Source: Microbacterium sp. A20 (lineage in GTDB: Bacteria > Actinomycetota > Actinomycetes > Actinomycetales > Microbacteriaceae). Taken from it: 64,000 nt of DNA. Both the position numbers and the translations under genes were made by a program. Positions 24,015 through 31,870 of the stretch are shown here, in pieces. Below the pieces are notes generated by a model, which made no database searches, was not told the origin of the DNA, and saw nothing but the letters and a program-made list of their open reading frames with translations. Each line of letters starts with the position of its first letter. Within the stretch, counting starts at the first letter, position 1. Location of the stretch: the NCBI RefSeq assembly GCF_004794515.1, contig NZ_SSDF01000085.1, positions 60,006 through 124,005 on the forward strand, given 5' to 3'.

Positions 24015-24362
24015 TCAGACGGAGGCGACGTTGAACTGCGTGCGCCCGACGGCGAGCACGCCGTAGCGGACGTGCAGTGCGACCGGCGTTCCCGGGGCCG
24101 CTTCGAGCGCGGCACCCGAGGCGTTCCACAGTGCGTGGACCTCACCGTCCAGGGTGCGCACCACGAGGTCGCCGGTCACGGCATCCGTCGCCACGACCAG
24201 GGCGTCGACCCACCCCGCGGGCGTCGCCGAAGCGATGCGCGCCTGGATCAGATGCAGCGCGTGGCCGGGTGCGAACGAGGAGCACCGGTCGCCGTGGCTG
24301 CACATGCACGCCGCACGCTCACGCACCGGGAGGGGCGAAAGGCGGTTCAGCGGCGTGGACAC
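24015..24362 (-). CDS. Small conserved protein of unknown function with CMCSHGDRC motif
   Basis: 115 aa from the GTG at 24362, with AAGGAG 6 nt upstream; longer upstream reading is excluded by the good ribosome-binding site. Four Cys (ACMCSHGDRCSS, near residue 20) could bind a metal. The C-terminal part is beta-rich (DALVVATDAVTGDLVVRTLDGEVHALWNASGAALEAAPGTPVALHVRYGVLAVG) like a small barrel. I do not recognise the family. It is convergent with the copper-storage gene and divergent from the FBP gene. Confidence 0.65.
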   Translation of the reverse strand: MSTPLNRLSPLPVRERAACMCSHGDRCSSFAPGHALHLIQARIASATPAGWVDALVVATDAVTGDLVVRTLDGEVHALWNASGAALEAAPGTPVALHVRYGVLAVGRTQFNVASV

Positions 24363-24454
24363 GGTGGTCTCCTTCGGGGTCGACGTTCCGGAAAGACTAA
24401 GACGGCTTCGGTGTCGGAGCCAGGCCGTCCGACACGCAGTGAAACAAACGGGTG

Positions 24455-24541
24455 TAGGCTCTCGGGGTGCTGTCGTCGATGAGCGCCCTTCGGGCGCAGA
24501 GCGGAGCTGCAGGCGCCTTCCGCGCCGCAGGCAGAGGCTGA
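24455..24541 (+). promoter_or_regulatory. Possible promoter with structured leader before FBP gene
   Basis: TAGGCT (24455-24460) sits 6 nt before a GTG that opens a 24-codon frame ending at 24541. It contains the perfect stem GCGCCC-TTC-GGGCGC (24483-24497). The FBP gene starts 117 bp further on without a clear ribosome-binding site. It may be a leader peptide or only a folded 5' UTR; about 300 bp here lack any other gene. Confidence 0.3.
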
Positions 24542-24658
24542 GGACCAGCCGGAGGCGGAACCCCCGTCCCCGGTGCTGCGTCATACCCCGGCATCCGTCC
24601 GGGACCCTCACCCGATCGACTCGCCCTTCGTGGCGACCACTCCGAAAGCACTTCTCTC

Positions 24659-25144
24659 ATGCGTCCCATCGACGAGCGCGGCATCCGCGCCTCCTTCCTC
24701 AACGCCTCCCGCAAGGAGGTCTCCGACCTGACCCTCCCGCCCGGCTTCGCCGAGATCGACTTCGATCGTCTCGACTTCCTCGGCTGGGTCGACCCGAAGA
24801 TGCCCCGCCGCGCCTACGTCATCACCTGGATCGACGACGCCCCGGTCGGCGTCTTCCTGCAGCGTGCCGAGCAGCGCGTGATCGTCCGGGCGCAGTGCTC
24901 CTGGTGCGAAGACGTCACGCTCCGCAACGACGTGCAGCTGTTCGTGGCACGCAAGGCCGGCGCTGCCGGGCGCAAGGGCGACTCGGTCGGCGTTCTCACG
25001 TGCGCCGAGTTCGGCTGCAACCGGAACGTGCGCATCCTCCCGCCGCTCGCCTATCAGGGCTTCGACCGTGAGTTCGCGCGCGACCTGCGCATCCTGCGTC
25101 TGCAGGAGCACGTTGCGGGCTTCCTCGCCGAGGTCGCCGGCTGA
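24659..25144 (+). CDS. FBP-domain (FusB-like, EF-G-binding) zinc protein
   Basis: 161 aa. The treble-clef zinc finger is seen as CSWC at about 80-83 and CAEFGCN at about 119-125, with RRAYVITWIDDAPVGVFLQRA in front. This is the FBP/FusB C-terminal domain, which binds elongation factor G; in staphylococci relatives release EF-G trapped by fusidic acid. In actinobacteria the native role is unclear. It is followed by a palindromic repeat (25161-25217). Confidence 0.82.
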   Translation: MRPIDERGIRASFLNASRKEVSDLTLPPGFAEIDFDRLDFLGWVDPKMPRRAYVITWIDDAPVGVFLQRAEQRVIVRAQCSWCEDVTLRNDVQLFVARKAGAAGRKGDSVGVLTCAEFGCNRNVRILPPLAYQGFDREFARDLRILRLQEHVAGFLAEVAG

Positions 25145-25160
25145 TCCCGACTTCGGTTGC

Positions 25161-25217
25161 TCCGGTCGCAGTTTCTGCCGCTCGCGAGGCGCGTGGGCGA
25201 CAGAAACTGCGACCGGA
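25161..25217. repeat. Intergenic palindromic repeat (copy A)
   Basis: TCCGGTCGCAGTTTCTG (25161-25177) and CAGAAACTGCGACCGGA (25201-25217) are perfect 17-bp arms around 23 nt. The same sequence family occurs at 52082-52170. It lies between the ends of the converging FBP and paaX genes and could also act as a terminator. Confidence 0.75.
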
Positions 25218-25239
25218 ACGGCGGGGGTGGATGACCGAG

Positions 25240-26061
25240 CTAGGCCATCCGGGCGCGCACGTGCGCCCAGGCGGGTGTTGACAGCTGCGCCGACCGGCGG
25301 GCGAACTCGTCGAAGCTGCGGCGTCCCGGCCAGTCGGCCGGCAGCATCGACGGGGGGAGCCCCGGATCGGTGTACGGCAGCACCCGCCAGCGGTCGATGA
25401 GGTGCACGTACGCGGCGAACGGCTCGGCGGGCAGGGTGCGGAGAGAGGTCTGGAAGGTGAGGTGCTCGGTACGCAGGGCCTCGAGGTCCCACCACTGCGC
25501 GGCGGCCTCGACGAGCGTGCCGGCCGGTGCGGGGGCGGATGCCTGGAACAGGGTCGCCCAGCGGCGCGCGTCGAGTTCCTCGAGGATCTGCTCCACCTCG
25601 TCCTGGAGATGCCCGGGACAGATCCACAGCGCCGGTGACACGACGCCCGCGCCGATCCACTGCAGGCGGCGACGCAGCTGATGACGGATGCTCCGTGCGC
25701 TCTCAGGGATAGAGAACGAGACCAGGCACCAGGGATCGGCATCCGTCATCTCGCGCATCTCGAAGATGCGGCGGTCACCGCGTTCGAGCATCCCGATCGC
25801 CGCCGGGTTGAGGCGGTAGCCGATACCGTCATCGCGCTCTGCGAGCAGGAGCCCCTTCTGCTTCAGACGCGTGATGCCGGTGCGGGCGGGGCCTGCCGCG
25901 ATCCCGAGGTCGCCGGCCAGCGACACCAGGTCCGCCGTCGAGATCCAGCCGCCGAGCGGGCGCAGGAACACTCCGATGAGCGTCCGCAGCAGCGAGGCGG
26001 TACTGCCCGGGCGCGCATCGATGTCGTCGAGCACGGGCGCGGCGGCGAGGTCAGAAGTCAC
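25240..26061 (-). CDS. PaaX-family transcriptional regulator
   Basis: 273 aa from a GTG at 26061 with GGAG just upstream; the frame can be extended to a GTG at 26079. It has the PaaX layout: an N-terminal winged helix (LLRTLIGVFLRPLGGWISTADLVSLAGDLGIAAGPARTGITRLKQKGLLLAERDDGIGYRL), a Cas2-like middle, and a C-terminal helical domain (HLIDRWRVLPYTDPGLPPSMLPADWPGRRS). PaaX repressors usually answer acyl-CoA of aromatic degradation. Here it overlaps the end of kynU, so it likely controls the kynurenine operon. Confidence 0.85.
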   Translation of the reverse strand: MTSDLAAAPVLDDIDARPGSTASLLRTLIGVFLRPLGGWISTADLVSLAGDLGIAAGPARTGITRLKQKGLLLAERDDGIGYRLNPAAIGMLERGDRRIFEMREMTDADPWCLVSFSIPESARSIRHQLRRRLQWIGAGVVSPALWICPGHLQDEVEQILEELDARRWATLFQASAPAPAGTLVEAAAQWWDLEALRTEHLTFQTSLRTLPAEPFAAYVHLIDRWRVLPYTDPGLPPSMLPADWPGRRSFDEFARRSAQLSTPAWAHVRARMA

Positions 26062-27289
26062 CGGACTCCAGGGCGTCACGCACGGCCAGCACGCCGGTGA
26101 TCGTCTCGACGTGCGAGGTGCTCAGCGGGGAGAGCCCGAGCCGGATGCCGTTCGGGAAGCGGAAGTCGGGGATGATGCCGTCGGCCCACAGTCGCCGCGT
26201 CACATCGCGGAAGTCCGGGTGCCCGATCGTCACATGGCCGCCGCGGAGATCGGCGTCGCGCGGGCTCAGCAGCCGCACGCCGAGGGGCGCGAGCACCTGG
26301 TCGTACGCACGCACCGCGAGGTCGGTCAGCGACTGCGACTTCGCCCGGACTCCGGCGATCGTGGACTGCTCGATGAGGTCGAGCATCCCCTGCATCGCGA
26401 GCATCGAGGTCACCGGCGGGGTGCCGCTCAGCAGCTGACGGATGTCGCCCGACGGCACGTACGCAGGTCCCATCGCGAAGATGTCGGCCGCGCTCCACCA
26501 GCCCTGGATCGGCTGACGCAGCACGCCCTGGAGTCCGTGGCGCAGGTAGGCGAACGCGGGGGAGCCCGGCCCGCCGTTGAGGTACTTGTAGGTGCAGCCC
26601 ACCGCCATGTCGACGCCCCACTCGTCGAGCTGCATCGGGACCACGCCGGCCGAATGGCAGAGGTCCCACATCATGAGCGCTCCGGCTTCGTGCGCCGCCG
26701 CCGTGATGCCGGGCATATCTGCCAGGGCGCCGGAGCGGTAGTCGACGTGGCTCAGCGAGACCAGGGCCGTGCGCTCGGAGACGACGGCCTCGACGTCGGC
26801 GACGGTCACGCCGTGCACCGGATCGGGTTCGAGCCAGCGCAGGGTCATGCCGGTCTCGGCGGCGACACCCTCGGCGAGGAACCTGTCGGTGGGGAAGTTG
26901 CCGGCCTCGATCACGAGCTCGGTGCGGTCAGGGTCGGCGGCTGCGGCGGCGCGCATGAGCTTGTAGATCAGCACGCTCGTCGAGTCGGCCACCACGGTCT
27001 GGCCGGCGGCGGCACCGAGCGCCACCCGGCCGATGCGGTCTCCGAGCTCCATCGGCAGCGCCATCCACTGCTCGTCCCAGGAACGGATCAGCCGGGTGCC
27101 CCAGTCCTCCCGCACGAACGCGGCGAGCTTCTCCGGGATGTCGCGCAGCGGACGGCCGAGCGAGTTGCCGTCGAGGTAGGCCGTGACGCCCGGTGCCTCG
27201 GCGAATGCGTCGAGGTGGGCGCGCAGCGGGTCGGCGGCGTCGAGGGCACGGGCGGTGTCGAGCAGGTCGGTGTCGCGGGGGTCGGTCAT
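26051..27289 (-). CDS. kynU: Kynureninase
   Basis: 412 aa, PLP-dependent; cleaves kynurenine to anthranilate and alanine. PLP lysine is in GCTYKYLNGGPGSPAF (K235), with DLCHSAGVVPMQLDEWGVDMAVG before it and SRDG-type substrate residues in the N-terminus (YLDGNSLGRP). Length and motifs match bacterial kynU. The ATG at 27289 has AAGGTG upstream; it starts 2 bp after the stop of the amidohydrolase, making an operon kynA-amidohydrolase-kynU-paaX. Confidence 0.93.
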   Translation of the reverse strand: MTDPRDTDLLDTARALDAADPLRAHLDAFAEAPGVTAYLDGNSLGRPLRDIPEKLAAFVREDWGTRLIRSWDEQWMALPMELGDRIGRVALGAAAGQTVVADSTSVLIYKLMRAAAAADPDRTELVIEAGNFPTDRFLAEGVAAETGMTLRWLEPDPVHGVTVADVEAVVSERTALVSLSHVDYRSGALADMPGITAAAHEAGALMMWDLCHSAGVVPMQLDEWGVDMAVGCTYKYLNGGPGSPAFAYLRHGLQGVLRQPIQGWWSAADIFAMGPAYVPSGDIRQLLSGTPPVTSMLAMQGMLDLIEQSTIAGVRAKSQSLTDLAVRAYDQVLAPLGVRLLSPRDADLRGGHVTIGHPDFRDVTRRLWADGIIPDFRFPNGIRLGLSPLSTSHVETITGVLAVRDALESGDF

Positions 27290-27291
27290 GG

Positions 27292-28245
27292 TCACACCTT
27301 CAGGTCGGCGGGGGTGAGGGGGCGGGCGGCGAGCGCGTCGGCGGCTGCGGGGGAGCCCCCGGGGAGCAACAGGAGATTCGAGTCGGGGTCGAGCGGGTCG
27401 ACCGGGGAGAGTGCCCGCACGAGAGCGGCATCGTCGAGCCCGGCCTCGCGGAGGGCGGCGACCTCACGCGGATTCAGGTCGACGGGCATCGGGCCGTTGC
27501 CCAGATCGGTGCCGTAGAGCACGGTGCCACCCGCCGCGTGGAAGCGACGCACGTTGTCGATCGCGACCGCGCGCGCGGGGTCGTCGTGGATCGCGAGGGT
27601 CGAGATCCACGAAGCGCCGGCCGACTGCCGGGCGATCTCGTCATCGTCGAGGCGTTCGGTGAAGGGCGCGTGTGCGAGTCGGGCGGCGCCGAGACGGACG
27701 ACGCGCTCGGCTTCGCCCGGGCCCTCGGCGTGCGCGACGACGAGGAGTCCGTGGTCGGCGGCCAGCTCGACGATGGTGCGCAGGAGCTCGTCCGTGAAGA
27801 CGGGCCCGGCGACGCTGTTGCTGGTGACCTTGATGCACGAGGCTCCGGCCTCGGCCATCTCGCTCACCGCCGCGGCGGCGGCATCCGCATCGGAGATCTC
27901 GCGCACCGAGCCGTCCGGTGCCCAGGCGCGGTCGGACGGGTAGCCGAGCGGCGCGGTCAGGAAGGCCCCGGCGAACTCGATGCGGACCGGGTGAACGGCG
28001 AGCCGCCGGACCACCTCGGGATTTCCGCCGAGATCGACCACGCGGCCGAGGCGCGAACCCGACAGCTGGGCGTGATCCACCAGTTGCAGGTGCACGTGGT
28101 GGTCGGTGAATCCGCCGACGACGACGCCGTCGAGGCGGGGGAGCCCGGTGGCCGGAACCTCGTCCCGCAATCGCACGCGCCCCTCGACGAGCTCGACGAC
28201 GCCCTCGCGCCAGCCGATCCCGTCGAAGAACGTGACGGCCTTCAT
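27292..28245 (-). CDS. Amidohydrolase, candidate N-formylkynurenine hydrolase
   Basis: 317 aa. Amidohydrolase-superfamily metal sites are readable: H50-V-H52 (DHHVHLQ), a Lys in SCIKVTSN, His in VVAHAEG and LAHAPF, and Asp in YGTDLGNG. Start ATG 28245 overlaps the kynA stop (ATGA). It sits exactly where arylformamidase (kynB) is expected between kynA and kynU, and no kynB is in the operon. It may therefore hydrolyse N-formylkynurenine, a different enzyme family doing the kynB step, or act on a later metabolite. No function has been shown by the sequence itself. Confidence 0.8.
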   Translation of the reverse strand: MKAVTFFDGIGWREGVVELVEGRVRLRDEVPATGLPRLDGVVVGGFTDHHVHLQLVDHAQLSGSRLGRVVDLGGNPEVVRRLAVHPVRIEFAGAFLTAPLGYPSDRAWAPDGSVREISDADAAAAAVSEMAEAGASCIKVTSNSVAGPVFTDELLRTIVELAADHGLLVVAHAEGPGEAERVVRLGAARLAHAPFTERLDDDEIARQSAGASWISTLAIHDDPARAVAIDNVRRFHAAGGTVLYGTDLGNGPMPVDLNPREVAALREAGLDDAALVRALSPVDPLDPDSNLLLLPGGSPAAADALAARPLTPADLKV

Positions 28246-29096
28246 CAGCTGCCGATCTCCGTGCGCACCGTGTAGAGCTCGGGGAAGAAGGTGAGATCCA
28301 GGGCGCGCTGCAGGAAGCCGACGCCGCTGGAGCCGCCGGTGCCGACCTTCATGCCGATCGTGCGCGCGACGGTCTTGAGGTGTCGGAAGCGCCAGAACTG
28401 GAAGTTGTCCTCGAGGTCGACCAGGTCTTCGCACGCCTCGTACAGATCCCAGTACCGGCTCGGGTCCTGGTAGATCTCGCGGATCGCCGGCACGAGTTCG
28501 GGCGTCTCGCGGTAGGGCTCGCGCACGTCGCGGTCGAGGATCGCAGCCGGCACGGGCAGTCCACGACGCGCGGCGAAGCGCAGGAACTCGTCGTACAGCG
28601 TGGGCTTCTCCCACTCGGCGGTGAGCAGCGCGAGGTTGGCGGGGTGGTCGGCGAAGACGGTCAGCATCTTCTCGTTCTTGTTGCCGAGGGCGAACTCCAC
28701 CGCGCGGTACTGCACCGACTGGAACCCGGACGAGTTGCCGAGTGCGCCGCGGAACTGCGCGTATTCGGTGGGGGTGAGGGTGGCGAGCACCGACCACTGC
28801 TGCGTCATCACGTCCTGGATGCGCTTGACCCGGGCGATGCGCTTGAGCGCCTCACGCAGGTCGTCGCGTGCCAGCAGCTCGCGCGCTGAGGAGAGCTCGT
28901 GCAGGAGCTGCTTGAGCCAGAGCTCGGTGGTCTGATGCTGGATGATGAACAGCATCTCGTCGTGGTGCTGCGGTTCGCTCACCGGATGCTGCGCAGTGAG
29001 CAGCTGGTCCAGCGCCAGGTATGACCCGTAGGTCATCCGTCCGGACAGGTCGGTGACGATCCCGGACTCGAGGGCGCGTTCGTTCTCGGTGTGCAT
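28245..29096 (-). CDS. kynA: Tryptophan 2,3-dioxygenase
   Basis: 283 aa haem enzyme, opening the indole ring of tryptophan to N-formylkynurenine. Family blocks are MTYGSYLALDQLLTAQHP, HHDEMLFIIQHQTTELWLKQLLHEL, the haem-side RFRHLKTVARTIGMKVGTGGSSG and LDLTFFPELYTVRTEI. Length is normal for bacterial TDO. It is first in its operon. TATGTT lies 6 nt before the ATG, predicting a leaderless mRNA, and an inverted repeat TCACTTCTG/CAGAAGTGA at 29109-29138 lies over the promoter. Confidence 0.95.
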   Translation of the reverse strand: MHTENERALESGIVTDLSGRMTYGSYLALDQLLTAQHPVSEPQHHDEMLFIIQHQTTELWLKQLLHELSSARELLARDDLREALKRIARVKRIQDVMTQQWSVLATLTPTEYAQFRGALGNSSGFQSVQYRAVEFALGNKNEKMLTVFADHPANLALLTAEWEKPTLYDEFLRFAARRGLPVPAAILDRDVREPYRETPELVPAIREIYQDPSRYWDLYEACEDLVDLEDNFQFWRFRHLKTVARTIGMKVGTGGSSGVGFLQRALDLTFFPELYTVRTEIGS

Positions 29097-29102
29097 GCGC
29101 CG

Positions 29103-29138
29103 AACATATCACTTCTGCGGCGAGCGTCACAGAAGTGA
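29103..29138 (-). promoter_or_regulatory. kynA promoter with candidate PaaX operator
   Basis: On the minus strand, TATGTT (29103-29108) is 6 nt before the ATG of kynA. TCACTTCTG (29109-29117) and CAGAAGTGA (29130-29138) are perfect 9-bp arms with a 12-bp spacer immediately upstream of the -10 box, a fitting site for the operon's PaaX-type regulator. Confidence 0.6.
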
Positions 29139-29279
29139 AATGTCTGGGTCGGTGTGCGCCGAGCGACGGCCCATCCGTCGGGAGGAATCACGGATGCAGG
29201 AAGGATCCGCGGCGATTCTCCCGACATCCGTCCGTTCTCCCGACAATCGCCCGGTCGGAGCAGATCAGGAAAGGTCGCG

Positions 29280-30335
29280 TCAGCGCGTGGTGTTCGCGTC
29301 CAGGAAGTCGATCGTCTTCTGCAGGGCGGTCCGCGCATCCGGCAGGTCGAGGTGGAACTGATACTCGTGCGGGAGCTGCGGCTCGTGCGGGGCTGGCCAG
29401 AACTGGGTCGTCACGTCGACGCCGAGCTCGTCCAGGCGCTGCGCCATCGGGATCGACTGCAGCCAGGTGAGTCCGTCGCCGTTGCCGCCGGAGATGTAGG
29501 TCGTGGGGAAGTCCTCGGTGACCCAGTCGATCGTCGACATCGTGGCACCGGTCGAGTCCTCGGCCCAGGTCTTCGTGCCCGAGTACGCCCACATGGCCGA
29601 CTTCAACCCCCAGCCGGCGAGCCCGTCGAGTTGCGCCAGCGCCGCGAGGTCGTACACGCCGCAGTTGAGGATGGTCGCGGCCAGTTGGTCGGCCTCGAGC
29701 GACGGGGTGATGCCCATGATCTCGGCGTACTCCGGACTGGTGATGAGGGTCGCCATCTGGCTGGCGAGCTGTCCTCCCGCCGAGTCGCCCGCGAGGACGA
29801 TCTGCTTCGCATCGACGCCCAGTTCCTCGGCGTGCTCGTCGATGTAGGCGAGGGCGGCGTCGAGCTGGTGCACGGCGAGCGGGTACACGCCCTCCGGACC
29901 GATCGTGTAGTTGACCGCGATGGTCGTGTAGCCCTCGGCGGCGAGGATGCGCATGTACGGGTCGACGTTCTCCTTCGAGCCCGAGATCCAGGCGCCGCCG
30001 TGGATCCAGACGACGGTCGGCAGGGGGTCGTCGGCGGATGCCGGGCGGAAGACGTCCATCGTGGTGTCGGCGCCGTCGTCACCGTACGCGACATCCTCCT
30101 GCACGGAGAGCTTCGTGTCGGGGACGTGCTTGTCCATCTCGGCGGCCGTCTCGTTCCCGCCCTTCGTGAACACGGAACGGATGACCATCGCTGACGGCCA
30201 GGGCGTGATCGTCCCGACGATCGCGACCACGGCGATCACGGCCACGATGATGCCGAGTGTGACCTTCGTTCGGTGCCACGGCTTGCGCACCTTCGTCGGG
30301 CGTGCGGGTTCTTCGGTATGCGCGTCGATGCTCAT
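29280..30335 (-). CDS. Membrane-anchored alpha/beta hydrolase (HSL/BD-FAE type)
   Basis: 351 aa. One N-terminal membrane segment (VTLGIIVAVIAVVAIVGTITPW, about 25-46) anchors an outside hydrolase domain. Oxyanion VVWIHGGAWISG and nucleophile elbow LAGDSAGGQLASQ are the HSL/carboxylesterase pattern; the acid and His fall in the C-terminal third (ISGGNGDGL, APHEPQLPHEYQFHL). Start ATG 30335 has GGAGGGG upstream. It is transcribed in the kynA direction but separated by 183 bp, so it is a separate unit. Substrate unknown. Confidence 0.82.
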   Translation of the reverse strand: MSIDAHTEEPARPTKVRKPWHRTKVTLGIIVAVIAVVAIVGTITPWPSAMVIRSVFTKGGNETAAEMDKHVPDTKLSVQEDVAYGDDGADTTMDVFRPASADDPLPTVVWIHGGAWISGSKENVDPYMRILAAEGYTTIAVNYTIGPEGVYPLAVHQLDAALAYIDEHAEELGVDAKQIVLAGDSAGGQLASQMATLITSPEYAEIMGITPSLEADQLAATILNCGVYDLAALAQLDGLAGWGLKSAMWAYSGTKTWAEDSTGATMSTIDWVTEDFPTTYISGGNGDGLTWLQSIPMAQRLDELGVDVTTQFWPAPHEPQLPHEYQFHLDLPDARTALQKTIDFLDANTTR

Positions 30336-30425
30336 GGACCCCTCCACCGATCAGTGTGCCAGCACTCCGGTGCCCCCGCCGCCGTTCGAATCGCGCATCC
30401 ACGCGACTCGAACGCCCGAGGGGGA

Positions 30426-30950
30426 TCAGCTGGTGAGTCCGGCGAGGAGTCGCTGCAGCCCGTAGTCGAAGGCGCGGTCGACGTCGCCCCCGAGGCGGAA
30501 GGCCCCCGAGAGCTCCATCTGCAGGAAACCCGTCGCCCACGCGGTGAAGAGGCGGGCGGCATCGAGGGCATCGTCTTCGCCGACCAGTGCGGACGCGGCG
30601 CGGATGACCGGCGCGGCCGAGCGCTCGAGCGCATCCTGCGGCGCGGCGACGGTGAACATGATCCGGAAACCCTCCGGATGCGCGTGTGCGAACGCGCGAT
30701 AGCCGCGGGCGAGGGCGGTGAGGTCGTCGCCTGAGGGATCGAGTCGAGCCGTGAGCGCCTCGATGGATGCGGTCGCCACCGCGGCGAGCAGGGCGTCTCG
30801 GTCGCGGATCCGCTTGTACAGCGACGGCGCGCGCACGCCCACCCGCGTCGCGACCGCCTGCATCGTCAGCCCCGCAGGGCCGACGGTCTCGAGGATCTCC
30901 CGCCCGGCCTCGACGATCTCGGCGACGGATGTGCGCTCGGGTGCCGGCAT
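30426..30950 (-). CDS. TetR-family regulator
   Basis: 174 aa. The N-terminal helix-turn-helix is typical TetR (IVEAGREILETVGPAGLTMQAVATRVGVRAPSLYKRIRDRDALLAAVA) and the C-terminus carries a WHG-like ligand domain. ATG at 30950 has AGGAGG upstream. It is divergent from the metallo-beta-lactamase-fold gene; two palindromes in the gap (30963-30983 and 30988-31002) are candidate operators controlling both genes. Confidence 0.88.
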   Translation of the reverse strand: MPAPERTSVAEIVEAGREILETVGPAGLTMQAVATRVGVRAPSLYKRIRDRDALLAAVATASIEALTARLDPSGDDLTALARGYRAFAHAHPEGFRIMFTVAAPQDALERSAAPVIRAASALVGEDDALDAARLFTAWATGFLQMELSGAFRLGGDVDRAFDYGLQRLLAGLTS

Positions 30951-30962
30951 GGCGCCTCCTTC

Positions 30963-31002
30963 ATGGCTATTGACAATAGCCATGATAGCTACGTATCGTA
31001 GC
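30963..31002. promoter_or_regulatory. Paired palindromic operators over the MBL promoter
   Basis: ATGGCTATTG-A-CAATAGCCAT (30963-30983) is a perfect interrupted palindrome, and GCTACG-TAT-CGTAGC (30988-31002) a second one. TTGACA (30970-30975) and TATCGT (30994-30999), 18 bp apart, lie inside them and read toward 31031, so a TetR dimer at either site would cover the promoter. Confidence 0.72.
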
Positions 31003-31030
31003 CATCGCAAACATCCCGAGAGGATCCGCC

Positions 31031-31741
31031 ATGAAGCTCGCACCCCACCTGCACCGCATCGGCAACGACATCGTCGCCGCGAATCTGGTCGACCTGCCCG
31101 AGGGCATCACCCTCGTCGACGCGGGTCTCCCCGGGCACTGGCATGATCTCCAGCGCGAGCTCGACGAGATCGGTCGTCCGCTCTCCGACATCCGCGGCCT
31201 CGTCCTCACCCACGGCGACAGCGACCACATCGGTTTCGCGGAGCGGCTGCGGCGGGAGGCGGGAGTGCCGGTGTTCATCCATGCCGCGGACAGCCACCGC
31301 GTACGCACGGGCGAGAAGCCGAAGACGCCGATGGGGCCGGCCAAGCTCGGCCCGACGGCGGGCTTCTTCGCCTACGGCATCCGCAAGAGCGCGCTGCGCA
31401 CGCACCACGTATCCGTGGTGACGGAGGTGGCAGACGGCGATGTGCTCGACCTGCCGGGTGCTCCCGTCGTGATCGGCATGCCCGGCCACTCGCCAGGGAG
31501 CATCGCGGTGCATGTGCCCGCCGTCGACGCGGTCTTCGTCGGTGACGCTCTGACCACCCGGCACGTGCTCACCGGGCGCACGGGACCGCAGCCCGCGCCG
31601 TTCACGGACGAGCCCGAAGAGGCGCGTGCTTCGCTCGACCGCCTGGCCGCCGTCTCGGCGTCGTGGGTGCTGCCGGGGCACGGGGCTCCCTGGCACGGCT
31701 CTCCCTCCGACATCGCGGCCTCCGTGCGGGCCGCGGGCTGA
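31031..31741 (+). CDS. MBL-fold metallohydrolase
   Basis: 236 aa. Zinc ligands are in THGDSDHIG (the HxHxDH-like motif reads H-G-D-S-D-H), in GMPGHSPGS, in FVGDA and in VLPGHGAPW. These are the order and spacing of glyoxalase II-like/lactonase-like members; the first ligand position differs (THGDSDH instead of HxHxDH), so one metal may be bound differently. It is under the TetR regulator next door. Substrate unknown; detoxifying hydrolase of an ester or lactone is likely. Confidence 0.82.
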   Translation: MKLAPHLHRIGNDIVAANLVDLPEGITLVDAGLPGHWHDLQRELDEIGRPLSDIRGLVLTHGDSDHIGFAERLRREAGVPVFIHAADSHRVRTGEKPKTPMGPAKLGPTAGFFAYGIRKSALRTHHVSVVTEVADGDVLDLPGAPVVIGMPGHSPGSIAVHVPAVDAVFVGDALTTRHVLTGRTGPQPAPFTDEPEEARASLDRLAAVSASWVLPGHGAPWHGSPSDIAASVRAAG

Positions 31742-31752
31742 CGGACCGCCCC

Positions 31753-31825
31753 CCGGACGATCGCCCGAGCCACTGACGGACCGAGCGCCGGACGGTTCGC
31801 CGAGCCCCGGACGATTCGCCGAACG
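31753..31825 (+). repeat. Three imperfect 19-nt repeats
   Basis: CCGGACGATCGCCCGAGCC (31753), CCGGACGGTTCGCCGAGCC (31788) and CCGGACGATTCGCCGAACG (31807) lie in the 130-bp gap between the MBL and isochorismatase genes. No function is apparent. Confidence 0.45.
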
Positions 31826-31870
31826 ATCAAAGTCAATTCGTCGGCGGATCGTCATCGGCTCGGCGTTTCG

